Shown here one piece after another: positions 9,915-18,252 of a stretch of DNA of 64,000 nt (positions are counted from its first letter, which is position 1; each line of letters starts with the position of its first letter). A program made the position numbers and the translations under genes. This stretch comes from Proteiniphilum acetatigenes DSM 18083 (lineage in GTDB: Bacteria; Bacteroidota; Bacteroidia; Bacteroidales; Dysgonomonadaceae): assembly GCF_000380985.1 (NCBI RefSeq), contig NZ_KB905705.1:1-64000 (forward strand), in the 5' to 3' direction. The notes under the pieces were generated by a model. The model was given only the letters and a program-made list of their open reading frames with translations, had not been told where the DNA came from and made no database searches.

Positions 9915-11501
9915 TTACCGAAATAATTCCCCTAAAATCTTACCTTCAGCGGCATTGGGAGCCCGGATACGCAACCGATAGGCTACACTCGGAGCAATTT
10001 CGGTAGCTTCAATTGTCCGCTCAATTCTCTGGGGTTTGATATCACTCCCAAAGAAAATTACCGGGGCTACAACAGCATTGTTCCGCACTCTTACGTTTTG
10101 ATCGGACTGAGGGTCTACTATCCGCCAACCGGGTTGTAACCGGAGGAAAAGATCACCTGAAAAACCTTTATAAAATCCGTTTCTGTAATACTGTACATCC
10201 TGGTTATAGGCGCCATGCAGCATCTGATACGAAGTGATCACATCCTGAATACCGGCCGATTGCACTAAAAACTCAGCCGCTTTCTGTTGAAACTCCCTTA
10301 AATCGATCTTTTTGTCTTCCAGCAATTTCCTGTCGAAGAAGAATTGCCTGTCGTAATATTTCCTGATCCACTGCTCTCTGCCGTAAAGTGCCATCAGATA
10401 CATATTGAGCAGCGCCTGGCTCCGTTCGGGATAGAAATCACCACCGGAAGTAACCATCCCGTCGGGAATGATCTCCTGTTCCTCGAAATATCCGGTAGAA
10501 ACTACAAAGATGAGTGTATTCTTAAGTCCCACAGAAGTGTCGATGGCGTCAAGCAGCCTCTCCAACTCCTGATCAAGACGATAATAGGTATCCTGTATCT
10601 CTACGGAATAATTTTTATCAAGTGCTTTTTCATAATTCCCGGCATAGAAAGTAAGCGCCAGAAAATCGGGATTCATTCGTTTCCCCAGCGATCCCGACTC
10701 AAGCAACCTGACCGCCATATCATTCACTTCCTTATTTACATAGGGTGATTGCTTGAACAACCTGATATTATTTTTCTTGTCAGTTCCGAAATAATGTTGA
10801 AAACTATATCTGTTCCGGGTATAGGGAAAAGCATCATACCGGTTCACATCGATGGCCGGACGCCACGTAAGACTATTAATGGTATAGGTGAGTGACTGCC
10901 CGCTACGGTTATGCTGATCGACTATCGGCTGTTTTGTTTTGTAAAAGGTAGAGGTTGCCCATTTCCCATTTTCCTCCTCGATCCAGAAGGCACCACTGGC
11001 AGCATGACCGCCGGAGGCGAAAGCCTGGGACGCATCGGGAGCAAAAGCGAAGATATCCGACTGTCCTCCTGAAGCTACTTTCAGCTCATCAGCAATAGTG
11101 GATACTTTGATGGGAAGAGGAGAAAGTTTTTCAGTAGTAAAATTCCCCAGATAATTATCGTCGAAGAAAGAAGATATCTCACGATTCGACTCCACAAGAT
11201 ACCGGTGCTCTGCCATAATTCCATGATAGGAAGGATTGGCACCGGTAAAGATGGTCGTGATGGCAGAGGCTTTATTCAGATTGGGAAAGTCGTAATAGAC
11301 ATTACTGTATACAAGTCCGCTATTCAACAATCTGTTGAATCCCCTGCTTCCGAATTTATGCCTGAACATCTCCAGATAATCCCCCCTGAACTGGTCGATG
11401 GTAATACCTACCACCAATTTCGGTATTTCGCCCGAAGGCGCTTGCGCAAAAAGCGTAGTGATTGAAAAAAAAGCAACCAGTGAAGATAATATTCTAACCA
11501 T
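9915..11501 (-). CDS. Alkaline phosphatase superfamily protein, probable pseudoenzyme
   Basis: A 528-residue exported protein (signal peptide to about residue 20) with the type I phosphodiesterase/PafA-like phosphatase fold: LVVGITIDQFRGDYL near the start, FTGANPSYHG, GGHAASGAFW and DTYYRLDQELERLLD. The catalytic set appears to be missing. The first metal Asp (D36) is there, but the segment that normally carries the nucleophile reads NLNKASAITTIFTG. The usual D..GH metal pair is AGNYEKA (N289, A293), the usual DHG is STG (335-337), and the late His is not seen. It is probably a binding or structural periplasmic protein rather than a phosphatase. It follows the DUF4105 gene by 24 bases, suggesting one transcript. 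Confidence 0.8.
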   Translation of the reverse strand: MVRILSSLVAFFSITTLFAQAPSGEIPKLVVGITIDQFRGDYLEMFRHKFGSRGFNRLLNSGLVYSNVYYDFPNLNKASAITTIFTGANPSYHGIMAEHRYLVESNREISSFFDDNYLGNFTTEKLSPLPIKVSTIADELKVASGGQSDIFAFAPDASQAFASGGHAASGAFWIEEENGKWATSTFYKTKQPIVDQHNRSGQSLTYTINSLTWRPAIDVNRYDAFPYTRNRYSFQHYFGTDKKNNIRLFKQSPYVNKEVNDMAVRLLESGSLGKRMNPDFLALTFYAGNYEKALDKNYSVEIQDTYYRLDQELERLLDAIDTSVGLKNTLIFVVSTGYFEEQEIIPDGMVTSGGDFYPERSQALLNMYLMALYGREQWIRKYYDRQFFFDRKLLEDKKIDLREFQQKAAEFLVQSAGIQDVITSYQMLHGAYNQDVQYYRNGFYKGFSGDLFLRLQPGWRIVDPQSDQNVRVRNNAVVAPVIFFGSDIKPQRIERTIEATEIAPSVAYRLRIRAPNAAEGKILGELFR

Positions 11502-11525
11502 CGTATATTTCTGTCATTTACCGAT

Positions 11526-12833
11526 CTAGAGTCCACCCCACCCTGCTTTCAGGTGTTTGCTTGTTGTGAACTGTTTATTTTTTAACCGCCTTTTTCTCAA
11601 CATATAAATGTTTGTTCCCGACCTGAGCCACAAACTCATTGAAAATGGGATTGTTGCCACCGGTAATTGCTGTGGTATCCACCACCATAACAAAAGGAAA
11701 AGCGTTAAGAGTGCAAAGTTAATAAAATGATAGAAATAAACTGCTTTATTTGCTGATTTCATCCAGAAGAAAGAAGCAGCAATCAGCGCGAACGGATTCA
11801 GCCAGACAAAATTCCAGTTGGGATTGGTGGCAGGGTGCTCCGAGAAATACATCAGCACCAGAAGGATTATTCCGGCCAATCCGGCAACCGCAAACAATAC
11901 TGTGTCATAAATCCTGGCAAGTTTGGTCTTATTCAGTTTGATAAGCTGGATCAGGGAGACGATTATGGTAAGCAACAATAATGCGAATGCCGTCAAGATT
12001 GGCGTAAAAACAACCCCTTCGCTCCTCTTGTTTATCTCTTTGTCAACCGGTAAGAGCATTTCGGTGTTTTTCACCAATGGCACGTTCAATGTATCGCCTC
12101 TTTGTATGGTTGCCCCCTCGAAAGAGTCCATCAGATAGTCCGGAATAAACATTTTTGCCCTCACATCGATAGTACTGTCAGCCGGGCTTCCTATCAGCAG
12201 GTCGATACCGAACTTCACCCACGGATAACCATCCACACATTCATGCACCAGGTCGCGATAGGATTGGTCTGAGCCGGTCGGAGGGTATTGGATGATTCCT
12301 TCCGTATATTCTTCGACCATATCACGGGGTCGGGTGGAACAATTATCATAGAAATAGTTGTATCTATACTCCCTGTTTTCAGGCAATGCGTTGACGAGAA
12401 GTGCATGGTACAACTGTTGTTTTTCAGCCGGCGAGAGGTTCAACTCCTGCTCCACCACCTGCTGTCCCCGGTATCCGTATTCGTCGAGAAATGCCTCAAA
12501 GGGAAGGTCACCCAGGATATAATCCGTTTTTCCACGTACAAAATTATAGATAAAATAGGGCTGCGAGGAATCAAAATAGCCGTAATTGAAAACCAGATCC
12601 ACGCCGGTAGAATCATCCTGCACACGGATGGCAGTATGGCCGAAAAAAGCATATACGGCTCCATACCACGGCGATGCGGTCAGCAGGCTTATTTTCGCAT
12701 TATCATTCAGTTGCACCTGACCCGGCGCAGGAAGTGATAACAGTATGATAAGAAGAAGCATCAAAGTCTTCTTTTGCCGAATAAAAGTCTGAAACTCCGT
12801 ACTTACTAAAAATGATTCGATTATTCGTTTCAT
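11526..12833 (-). CDS. DUF4105 domain membrane protein (Lnb N-terminal periplasmic domain-like)
   Basis: A 435-residue envelope protein. A hydrophobic N-terminal segment (residues 24-38, ending LPAPGQ) is followed by a DUF4105 domain at about 48-230, with FGHTAIRV (H66) and YFYDNCSTRPRD (C165). This His/Cys pairing recalls NlpC/P60-like or acyl-transfer folds, and in related proteins the domain accompanies lipoprotein N-acyl chemistry; catalytic activity is inferred, not shown. Four membrane helices follow at about 275-410. Translation could instead begin at Met25, which would give a compact signal sequence; the longer start is kept because it gives a positively charged n-region. It heads a likely two-gene unit with the phosphatase-fold protein downstream. 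Confidence 0.75.
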   Translation of the reverse strand: MKRIIESFLVSTEFQTFIRQKKTLMLLLIILLSLPAPGQVQLNDNAKISLLTASPWYGAVYAFFGHTAIRVQDDSTGVDLVFNYGYFDSSQPYFIYNFVRGKTDYILGDLPFEAFLDEYGYRGQQVVEQELNLSPAEKQQLYHALLVNALPENREYRYNYFYDNCSTRPRDMVEEYTEGIIQYPPTGSDQSYRDLVHECVDGYPWVKFGIDLLIGSPADSTIDVRAKMFIPDYLMDSFEGATIQRGDTLNVPLVKNTEMLLPVDKEINKRSEGVVFTPILTAFALLLLTIIVSLIQLIKLNKTKLARIYDTVLFAVAGLAGIILLVLMYFSEHPATNPNWNFVWLNPFALIAASFFWMKSANKAVYFYHFINFALLTLFLLLWWWIPQQLPVATIPFSMSLWLRSGTNIYMLRKRRLKNKQFTTSKHLKAGWGGL

Positions 12834-12924
12834 TGGCTTTTTACTTGTTTATCTGTAAGCCCGTGTATTTTCCCCGACATAAAACTGCAGGCGTAAACGG
12901 GTGCAAGAATGCCTCTGTTATGGT

Positions 12925-12950
12925 TTTTACATATACGTTTTACATATACG
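12925..12950. repeat. Perfect 13-bp tandem duplication
   Basis: TTTTACATATACG occurs twice head to tail with no mismatch, in the leader region of the DUF4105 gene just downstream of its predicted -7 box. Confidence 0.8.
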
Positions 12951-12965
12951 TCCTGTCAGATAAGA

Positions 12966-12973
12966 CAAAAGTA
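12966..12973 (-). promoter_or_regulatory. Bacteroidetes -7 box for the DUF4105 gene
   Basis: Reads TACTTTTG on the minus strand, matching the TAnnTTTG box used by the Bacteroidetes primary sigma factor. It lies about 130 bases before the start codon. Confidence 0.45.
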
Positions 12974-13009
12974 CACATTTTTGCGTAAAATCAATACATA
13001 ACTCAAATA

Positions 13010-13048
13010 ACAAATAGCGGCGATCCCTGTCAGACCGCCGCTATTTGT
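13010..13048 (-). terminator. Terminator of rpmE2
   Basis: A perfect 13-bp inverted repeat (ACAAATAGCGGCG / CGCCGCTATTTGT) with a 13-base loop, 29 bases past the rpmE2 stop and followed by a T-rich stretch on the minus strand. Confidence 0.8.
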
Positions 13049-13076
13049 TACATCATTAATCCTGTGGATACCGGAT

Positions 13077-13334
13077 TTATTTATTCTTGTTACGGTTTCC
13101 GTAACGGCTCATAAACTTGTCAACCCGTCCTGCCGTATCTACCAGTTTTTGTTTTCCGGTATAGAACGGATGTGAAGAACTGGTAATCTCAAGTTTTACC
13201 AACGGATAGGTAACACCGTCGATTTCGATAGTTTCTTTTGCATTAATAGTAGATCGCGAAATGAAAATCTCTTCATTCGACATATCTTTGAAAACTACCG
13301 GACGGTAATTGTTGGGATGGATCTCTTTCTTCAT
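13077..13334 (-). CDS. rpmE2: 50S ribosomal protein L31, type B
   Basis: An 85-residue L31 of the type B (zinc-independent) class. The start [19 protein letters not shown] and the segment [28 protein letters not shown] are diagnostic, and no CxxC zinc motif is present. L31 sits on the 50S central protuberance and contacts the small subunit. The ATG at 13334 is preferred over one eight codons upstream because it gives the conserved N-terminus. In many bacteria type B L31 replaces the zinc form under zinc limitation; no Zur-like site was recognised here. It is monocistronic, between a -7 box upstream and a strong terminator downstream, and divergent from cinA. Confidence 0.95.
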   Translation of the reverse strand: MKKEIHPNNYRPVVFKDMSNEEIFISRSTINAKETIEIDGVTYPLVKLEITSSSHPFYTGKQKLVDTAGRVDKFMSRYGNRNKNK

Positions 13335-13452
13335 ACTGATTTTTATTTTTCCGGTCATTGAAGCTGCCCGATCATCAACTTGTAACCCAGTCTCTGATAC
13401 CTAAGCAAACTCCATTGATCCTGCTGTTTGAATATTCTCAATTTTCGGTGTG

Positions 13453-13460
13453 CAAAGATA
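13453..13460 (-). promoter_or_regulatory. -7 box for rpmE2
   Basis: Minus-strand TATCTTTG, an exact match to TAnnTTTG, about 120 bases before the rpmE2 start. Confidence 0.55.
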
Positions 13461-13555
13461 TGACAATCATTTAAAATAAAAAAATAAATAACACTCTTTT
13501 TTCTCTATCTGAAAGATTATCCTTTATTTTGCAGAAGATTAAGAAATACAATAAT

Positions 13556-14788
13556 ATGAAGGTAGAGGTAATTACTATTGGCGATGAAATCCTGATCGGA
13601 CAAATTGTCGATACCAACGCTGCCTGGCTGGGGCGTGAACTTACACGGTGCGGTTTCGAAATAGCGGCTATCACCTCTGTGGGTGATTGTCAGGATGATA
13701 TTATCAGGGCTATCGATCACGCGTTTGAGAGGGCGGACATTCTGCTACTGACGGGAGGTGTGGGGCCTACCAACGACGATATCACAAAGCATACCCTTTG
13801 CCGTTATTTCCATACCGCTTTGGAGTTCAACGATGAGGTATTGCAAAACATTGAATTATTATTTCTCAACCGGAACATACCTTTGAATCAACTCACCCGG
13901 CAACAGGCTTACATACCCGAAAACTGCAGGGTAATACAGAACAGGGTCGGCACTGCTCCCATTCTCTGGTTCGACAAGGATGGGAAAGTACTGGTCTCCA
14001 TGCCGGGAGTTCCTTTCGAAATGAGGACCGCTATGGGCAAAGATATCATTCCACTGCTACAGGAACGGTTCCAGGCAAATGAGTACCTGCAGCGTTCCTA
14101 CCTGGCAACGGGAATTACGGAATCGGCACTGGCTACCCGCCTTGCAGAGTTTGAAAATAAACTGCCACCCGGTTTTTCACTGGCATACCTACCCTCTTTC
14201 GGATATATCCGTCTCCGCTTATCGGCATGGGGAGAAGACCGCAAGCCGGAGATGAAACAGTTGGGTCGAAAGCTGAAACAACTCCTGGGAGATCATTTTG
14301 CGGGTAAAGGCGAGAAAATGCCGGAGGAACTGCTTGGCGAAAAACTGCGTAAGAAGCAACTCACTGTTGCTACAGCCGAAAGTTGCACCGGAGGATATAT
14401 TGCCCACAGGATCACCGTTGTCCCCGGCGCGTCTGATTATTACGAAGGGAGTATTGTGTCGTACGATAACCGGATAAAGGAAGAACTGCTGGATGTGGAC
14501 CCGGGTACGATAGATGTCCACGGCGTGGTCAGTCGTGAAGTGGTGGAACAGATGGCTATCAATATTACCGGAAAACTGAAGACAGAATGCGGTATTGCCG
14601 TGTCGGGAATTATGGGTCCTGACGGGGGGACAAAATCGAAGCCGGTAGGGACTGTTTGGATTGCCACCTATTGTGATGGCCGGATTCTCAGTCGGGAGTA
14701 TAATGTTGGACGCAGCCGCGAAGAGAACATCGAACGTACGGCTAACCTGGCCATCCTTCAGTTGCTGAAGATGTTAAGCCGGAAATAG
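13556..14788 (+). CDS. cinA: CinA family nicotinamide-nucleotide amidohydrolase
   Basis: A 410-residue two-domain CinA. The N-terminal MoaB/MogA-like (COG1058) domain starts KVEVITIGDEILIGQIVDTN, with the GGVGPTNDDIT loop. The C-terminal domain (about 255-410) has the NMN amidase signature TVATAESCTGGYIAHRIT and the GIAVSGIMGPDGGTKSKPVGTV loop. It deamidates nicotinamide mononucleotide to the acid form in NAD salvage, and some members also hydrolyse ADP-ribose; it is cytosolic. The ATG at 13556 gives the conserved start, and an in-frame ATG nine codons upstream is unlikely. It is convergent with serS, with a 60-base gap and no obvious terminator. Confidence 0.95.
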   Translation: MKVEVITIGDEILIGQIVDTNAAWLGRELTRCGFEIAAITSVGDCQDDIIRAIDHAFERADILLLTGGVGPTNDDITKHTLCRYFHTALEFNDEVLQNIELLFLNRNIPLNQLTRQQAYIPENCRVIQNRVGTAPILWFDKDGKVLVSMPGVPFEMRTAMGKDIIPLLQERFQANEYLQRSYLATGITESALATRLAEFENKLPPGFSLAYLPSFGYIRLRLSAWGEDRKPEMKQLGRKLKQLLGDHFAGKGEKMPEELLGEKLRKKQLTVATAESCTGGYIAHRITVVPGASDYYEGSIVSYDNRIKEELLDVDPGTIDVHGVVSREVVEQMAINITGKLKTECGIAVSGIMGPDGGTKSKPVGTVWIATYCDGRILSREYNVGRSREENIERTANLAILQLLKMLSRK

Positions 14789-14848
14789 CAGGCCGGCCCC
14801 AACACAAAATCCCGGCTTTTGTGAGCAGGAGAAAATCAGGGTAACCTG

Positions 14849-16120
14849 TCAATCGATCAGGTCAAAACCGCAATACGATACCAGCGGTTCAGGGATCCGT
14901 ATGCCGTCCGGCGTTTGATTGTTTTCCAGCAATGCAGCCATGATACGCGGCAAAGCAAGAGCGCTGCCGTTGAGGGTATGACAAAGTTCTGTCTTGCGGT
15001 CGGCATTGCGGTAACGGCATTTCAGCCGGTTGGCCTGATAACTTTCGAAATTGGACACGGAACTCACTTCCAACCAACGCTTTTGGGCAGTGGAATAGAC
15101 CTCAAAATCGAACGTCAAGGCCGAAGTAAAACTCATATCTCCTCCACAAAGTCGCAGGATACGCCACGGGAGTTCCAGCCTTTCGACGAGGTTCTGTACG
15201 TACCGAACCATCTCATCAAGCCGCTCATAAGAATTCTCAGGCTTATCAATACATACGATCTCCACCTTATCGAATTGATGCAGGCGGTTCAGTCCGCGCA
15301 CATCCTTCCCGTAGGAACCTGCTTCACGACGGAAACAAGCCGAGTAGGCGGTATTCTTTACCGGGAGTTCCTTTTCATCGAGGATCACATCGCGGTAAAT
15401 ATTGGTTACCGGCACCTCTGCAGTAGGGATAAGATAAAGATCATCCAATCCCACATGATACATCTGTCCTTCTTTATCGGGCAATTGTCCCGTTCCGAAG
15501 CCTGAATCGCTGTTGACCAGATAAGGAGGTTGCACTTCCGTGAATCCGGCATCGCGCGCGCTATCCAGGAAAAAATTGATCAGGGCACGTTGGAGCCGCG
15601 CTCCTCTCCCCTTGTATAACGGAAAACCGGCACCAGTGATCTTCACTCCCAATTCAAAGTCGATCAGGTCATATTTTTTAGCCAGTTCCCAATGCGGGAG
15701 GGCATCATCGTCGAGCGACGGAATCTCTCCCCCACTCCGTTCAACCAGGTTGTCCTCGGCTGTCCGTCCCGCTGGTACGGAATCGTGCGGTAGATTGGGT
15801 ATAGTAACCAACAGAGCCTCTATTTTTTGTTCTGCTTCTTTCAATGTGTCACCAAGCTCTCCGGAGGTCTCTTTCAGCAATCGCACTTTCTCCCGCGCAG
15901 CATCCGCCTCCCCCTTGTTTCCCTCTTTCATAAGCTGGCCGATCGACTTGGAAATAGTATTGATCTCGCCAAGGGCAGCGTCGAGATGAGTCTGCGTCTT
16001 GCGCCGTGTGTTATCCAGATCGATGATCTGACTGATGATCTCCCTGCCATCGAAATGTTTTTTCGACAGCTGCCGTATAACCTCTTCCGGATTTTCGTTG
16101 ATTGTTCTGAGTGTAAGCAT
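14849..16120 (-). CDS. serS: Seryl-tRNA synthetase
   Basis: A 423-residue class II aminoacyl-tRNA synthetase that charges tRNA-Ser. The N-terminal long-arm coiled coil (about residues 30-100, KTQTHLDAALGEINTI...) binds the tRNA variable arm. The catalytic core shows TAEVPVTN, motif 2 (FRREAGSYGKDVRGLNRLHQ) and motif 3 (NGSALALPRIMAALLENNQ). Length matches the family. The start at 16120 (MLTLRTINENPEEVIRQL) is chosen because the 14 residues upstream look non-coding and overlap the promoter; a -7 box lies 20 bases before it. It is monocistronic as far as can be seen. Confidence 0.97.
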   Translation of the reverse strand: MLTLRTINENPEEVIRQLSKKHFDGREIISQIIDLDNTRRKTQTHLDAALGEINTISKSIGQLMKEGNKGEADAAREKVRLLKETSGELGDTLKEAEQKIEALLVTIPNLPHDSVPAGRTAEDNLVERSGGEIPSLDDDALPHWELAKKYDLIDFELGVKITGAGFPLYKGRGARLQRALINFFLDSARDAGFTEVQPPYLVNSDSGFGTGQLPDKEGQMYHVGLDDLYLIPTAEVPVTNIYRDVILDEKELPVKNTAYSACFRREAGSYGKDVRGLNRLHQFDKVEIVCIDKPENSYERLDEMVRYVQNLVERLELPWRILRLCGGDMSFTSALTFDFEVYSTAQKRWLEVSSVSNFESYQANRLKCRYRNADRKTELCHTLNGSALALPRIMAALLENNQTPDGIRIPEPLVSYCGFDLID

Positions 16121-16139
16121 AAAACTGTTAATTGACCCG

Positions 16140-16147
16140 CAAAGGTA
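16140..16147 (-). promoter_or_regulatory. -7 box for serS
   Basis: Minus-strand TACCTTTG, matching TAnnTTTG, 20 bases before the chosen serS start. It implies a very short 5' leader and argues against the upstream ATG. Confidence 0.6.
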
Positions 16148-16222
16148 CAAAAATTCCGGCATGGAAAACTGCCGGAATAAAATTTAATTCAGCGTTCAAT
16201 CGAGAACGTCAAAAAGAGAACC

Positions 16223-16360
16223 TTAAAATAACTGAAAATGGAGACTTTCGCGTAATTCCCTCTCCTTTTGTTTTTTCTGTTGATAGTAACGGGATACATA
16301 ATAGGCAAAACCAACAAAAATCCCTACTATCAGCAAATCTTTAATTGTATTATCCTTCAT
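16223..16360 (-). CDS. Small single-span membrane protein (45 aa), hypothetical
   Basis: An ATG at 16360 opens a 45-codon frame: MKDNTIKDLLIVGIFVGFAY, then YVSRYYQQKK and a charged tail. The pattern is a short N-terminus, one hydrophobic helix (residues 9-23) with positive residues on its C-terminal side, and a Lys/Glu/Arg-rich cytoplasmic tail. This is the architecture of genuine bacterial micro-membrane proteins and is hard to get by chance in an AT-rich gap. It lies between serS and tilS on the same strand. I do not recognise the family. A lack of homologues would make it spurious. Confidence 0.45.
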   Translation of the reverse strand: MKDNTIKDLLIVGIFVGFAYYVSRYYQQKKQKERELRESLHFQLF

Positions 16361-16375
16361 AATTTTATTATAGTT

Positions 16376-16432
16376 GAGAAATTAGAACTCAGAAATTGGA
16401 ATTCAGAAATTAGAACTTAGAAGTAAAGAAGA
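16376..16432. repeat. Short degenerate direct repeats (AGAAATTAGAACT units)
   Basis: Three to four imperfect copies of GAAATTAGAACT/GAAATTGGAATT lie in a row, ending in TTAGAAGTAAAGAAG. The AGAAGTRAAGAA tail recurs in other gaps (24752-24776, 34633-34644, and inverted near 41694-41720). The rest of 16433-16593 is AT-rich with no visible gene. Confidence 0.5.
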
Positions 16433-16593
16433 CCCGTAATCAATTACTAATTACTAATTACCAATGAATCAATAAATTTGAATCCCTTGTCTTGATTCCT
16501 AGCTCTTTTGTCTTTACTTTTTGTTCTTTATTCTTTGTTCTTATATTATAGATGCAAAAAAGAGAAAAAGGTTGCATCAATTCTGAAAAATTT

Positions 16594-17931
16594 TCACTTT
16601 TTCTTAATTGTATAGTCATTATTTATCATTTCCGCTATAAAAACATCCCTGCTTTCTTCTGTCACCTTATAGCGTTCATCGGGACGTTCCCCTACGATCC
16701 ATACGATCTCATCCCCCGAAAGCAGTATCCATGCATTTTCTTTCTCCTTCAGATTGTATTTACGATCGGTGAAATAATCACTCACTTTCTTCCTGCCTTT
16801 CATTCCGAAAGGGATAAACCAGTCTCCCTCTTTCCATCTCCTCAATGTTAACGGAAACAACAACTTACCGGCATCGGCATACAAAAAACGCCTGTTCTTC
16901 TCTATGGAGAGAGGCATCTTTTCTTTCCGGATTTTCAGATGAAGGGGTTCGATGATCTCTTCCGTCTCCGAATCGATATAAACAGCCTTTTCGCCAGTCC
17001 CAGCATCAGCTATCTGATCGAGGATAAAAAAATCACGATCCTTTATCAAACGATAATTCTTTGAATAGAAAACTTTTCCGGAAGCGCTCTCCATGCCAAG
17101 GTGAATATCATCGATAACCGGCGCCCCAAAACCCAGGGGAGAGAGAATTTCAAACAGTACCGACCGGGGCGAGGGCGTTTTCCGAAGCATTGCGATATCT
17201 ATTTTATGGTCACGGAACAATTCCCTTACTGTGTCCCGCATAGAAGCACTGTAAATCTTTTCCGCTTCGGAAAGGTTCCGGGAAGTACGCCAAACAGCAT
17301 CTTTCACCGACGGATTTAGTTTCTCGAGTTGAGGAATGATATTCAACCTGAGCGAATTCCGCAGATAAATATCGTCATCGTTAGTGCTGTCGAATACGTA
17401 AGGCATATCCCTCCCAATGATATATCCTTCAATTTCGGCACGTGTCACACACAGGAGAGGGCGCACCACATACCTGTTTCTAGGCATGATGCCTGTCAAC
17501 CCTTTGATACCGGTACCCCGGATCAGGTTCAGTAAAACAGTTTCCACCGAATCGTCCTTGTGATGCGCTACGGCTACAGCCTCAGCATCATACTGGCAGC
17601 GGATAATCTCAAACCAGTCGTAACGCAGTTCCCGAGCCGCCATCTCAATAGATATCTTTTTGTCGGTCGCATATTGGGTAGTATCGAAATCGATGGAGGT
17701 AAAGGGAATATCGATGCCTTTGCACCACCTTTTCACAAATTCTGCATCACGGTTTGATTCCTCACCGCGCAAATGAAAATTACAATGAGCGGCCACACAC
17801 TGATATCCCAGTAGGGTAAGCAGATCGAGCAGCACCATCGAATCCATCCCGCCGCTCAACCCCACTACGACTGTGGCGTCGGACGTCAGTAGTTTCTCTT
17901 TTTCGATGAACCGGCGTACCCTGTCGATCAT
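16594..17931 (-). CDS. tilS: tRNA(Ile)-lysidine synthase
   Basis: A 445-residue TilS. It attaches lysine to C34 of the CAU-anticodon tRNA-Ile, changing its decoding from AUG to AUA, and is essential in most bacteria. The PP-loop ATP-binding motif SGGMDS is at 26-31, followed by the N-type ATPase core (HCNFHLRGEESNRDAEFV and HHKDDSVETVLLNLIRGTGIKGL). A substrate-binding middle region and a C-terminal TilS domain (RRWKEGDWFIPFGMKGRKKVSDYF) follow. Length is as in other Bacteroidetes. It is single, with a -7 box 24 bases upstream of the start. Confidence 0.95.
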   Translation of the reverse strand: MIDRVRRFIEKEKLLTSDATVVVGLSGGMDSMVLLDLLTLLGYQCVAAHCNFHLRGEESNRDAEFVKRWCKGIDIPFTSIDFDTTQYATDKKISIEMAARELRYDWFEIIRCQYDAEAVAVAHHKDDSVETVLLNLIRGTGIKGLTGIMPRNRYVVRPLLCVTRAEIEGYIIGRDMPYVFDSTNDDDIYLRNSLRLNIIPQLEKLNPSVKDAVWRTSRNLSEAEKIYSASMRDTVRELFRDHKIDIAMLRKTPSPRSVLFEILSPLGFGAPVIDDIHLGMESASGKVFYSKNYRLIKDRDFFILDQIADAGTGEKAVYIDSETEEIIEPLHLKIRKEKMPLSIEKNRRFLYADAGKLLFPLTLRRWKEGDWFIPFGMKGRKKVSDYFTDRKYNLKEKENAWILLSGDEIVWIVGERPDERYKVTEESRDVFIAEMINNDYTIKKK

Positions 17932-17954
17932 TTTTCTGAAAATGGTTTATCAAG

Positions 17955-17962
17955 CAAAAGTA
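17955..17962 (-). promoter_or_regulatory. -7 box for tilS
   Basis: Minus-strand TACTTTTG fits TAnnTTTG and lies 24 bases before the start codon. The remaining gap to pheS (17963-18252) holds an intergenic repeat and the pheS promoter and no other gene. Confidence 0.5.
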
Positions 17963-18010
17963 CTAATTTAACCTTTATCCTACTGCCATTTCAAACAAAT
18001 CTTTCACTAA

Positions 18011-18180
18011 AGTTAGACATTTTGAATCACCTTCGCTCCTCAATTTTCAATTCTGCGCCCGGCAAAACAAATAAATTTGACTTTGTCTTCTTCCTTCGCA
18101 TCTCATCAAAATCCAAACAAGTTTATCCTTTGATTTCGGTTTGTTGTCAGTTGTTCTGCTCTTGCTTAACGAAAATGTTC
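18011..18180 (+). repeat. Dispersed intergenic hairpin element, copy a
   Basis: Long-form copy. The outer arms GACATTTTG and CGAAAATGTTC mirror each other; the middle has AAAC-AA-GTTT, and GCTTAACGAAA closes it. The GAATCACCTTCGCTCCTCAA block is shared with copies b, c, d and f. It lies upstream of pheS. Confidence 0.6.
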
Positions 18181-18213
18181 GCTGAAAACTGGCATAAATA
18201 GTAATAAAATATC

Positions 18214-18221
18214 TATTTTTG
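18214..18221 (+). promoter_or_regulatory. -7 box for pheS
   Basis: TATTTTTG, matching TAnnTTTG, 32 bases before the pheS start. Confidence 0.55.
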
Positions 18222-18252
18222 TAGTGTATACAGGTTTATAAGATTCAACAGA

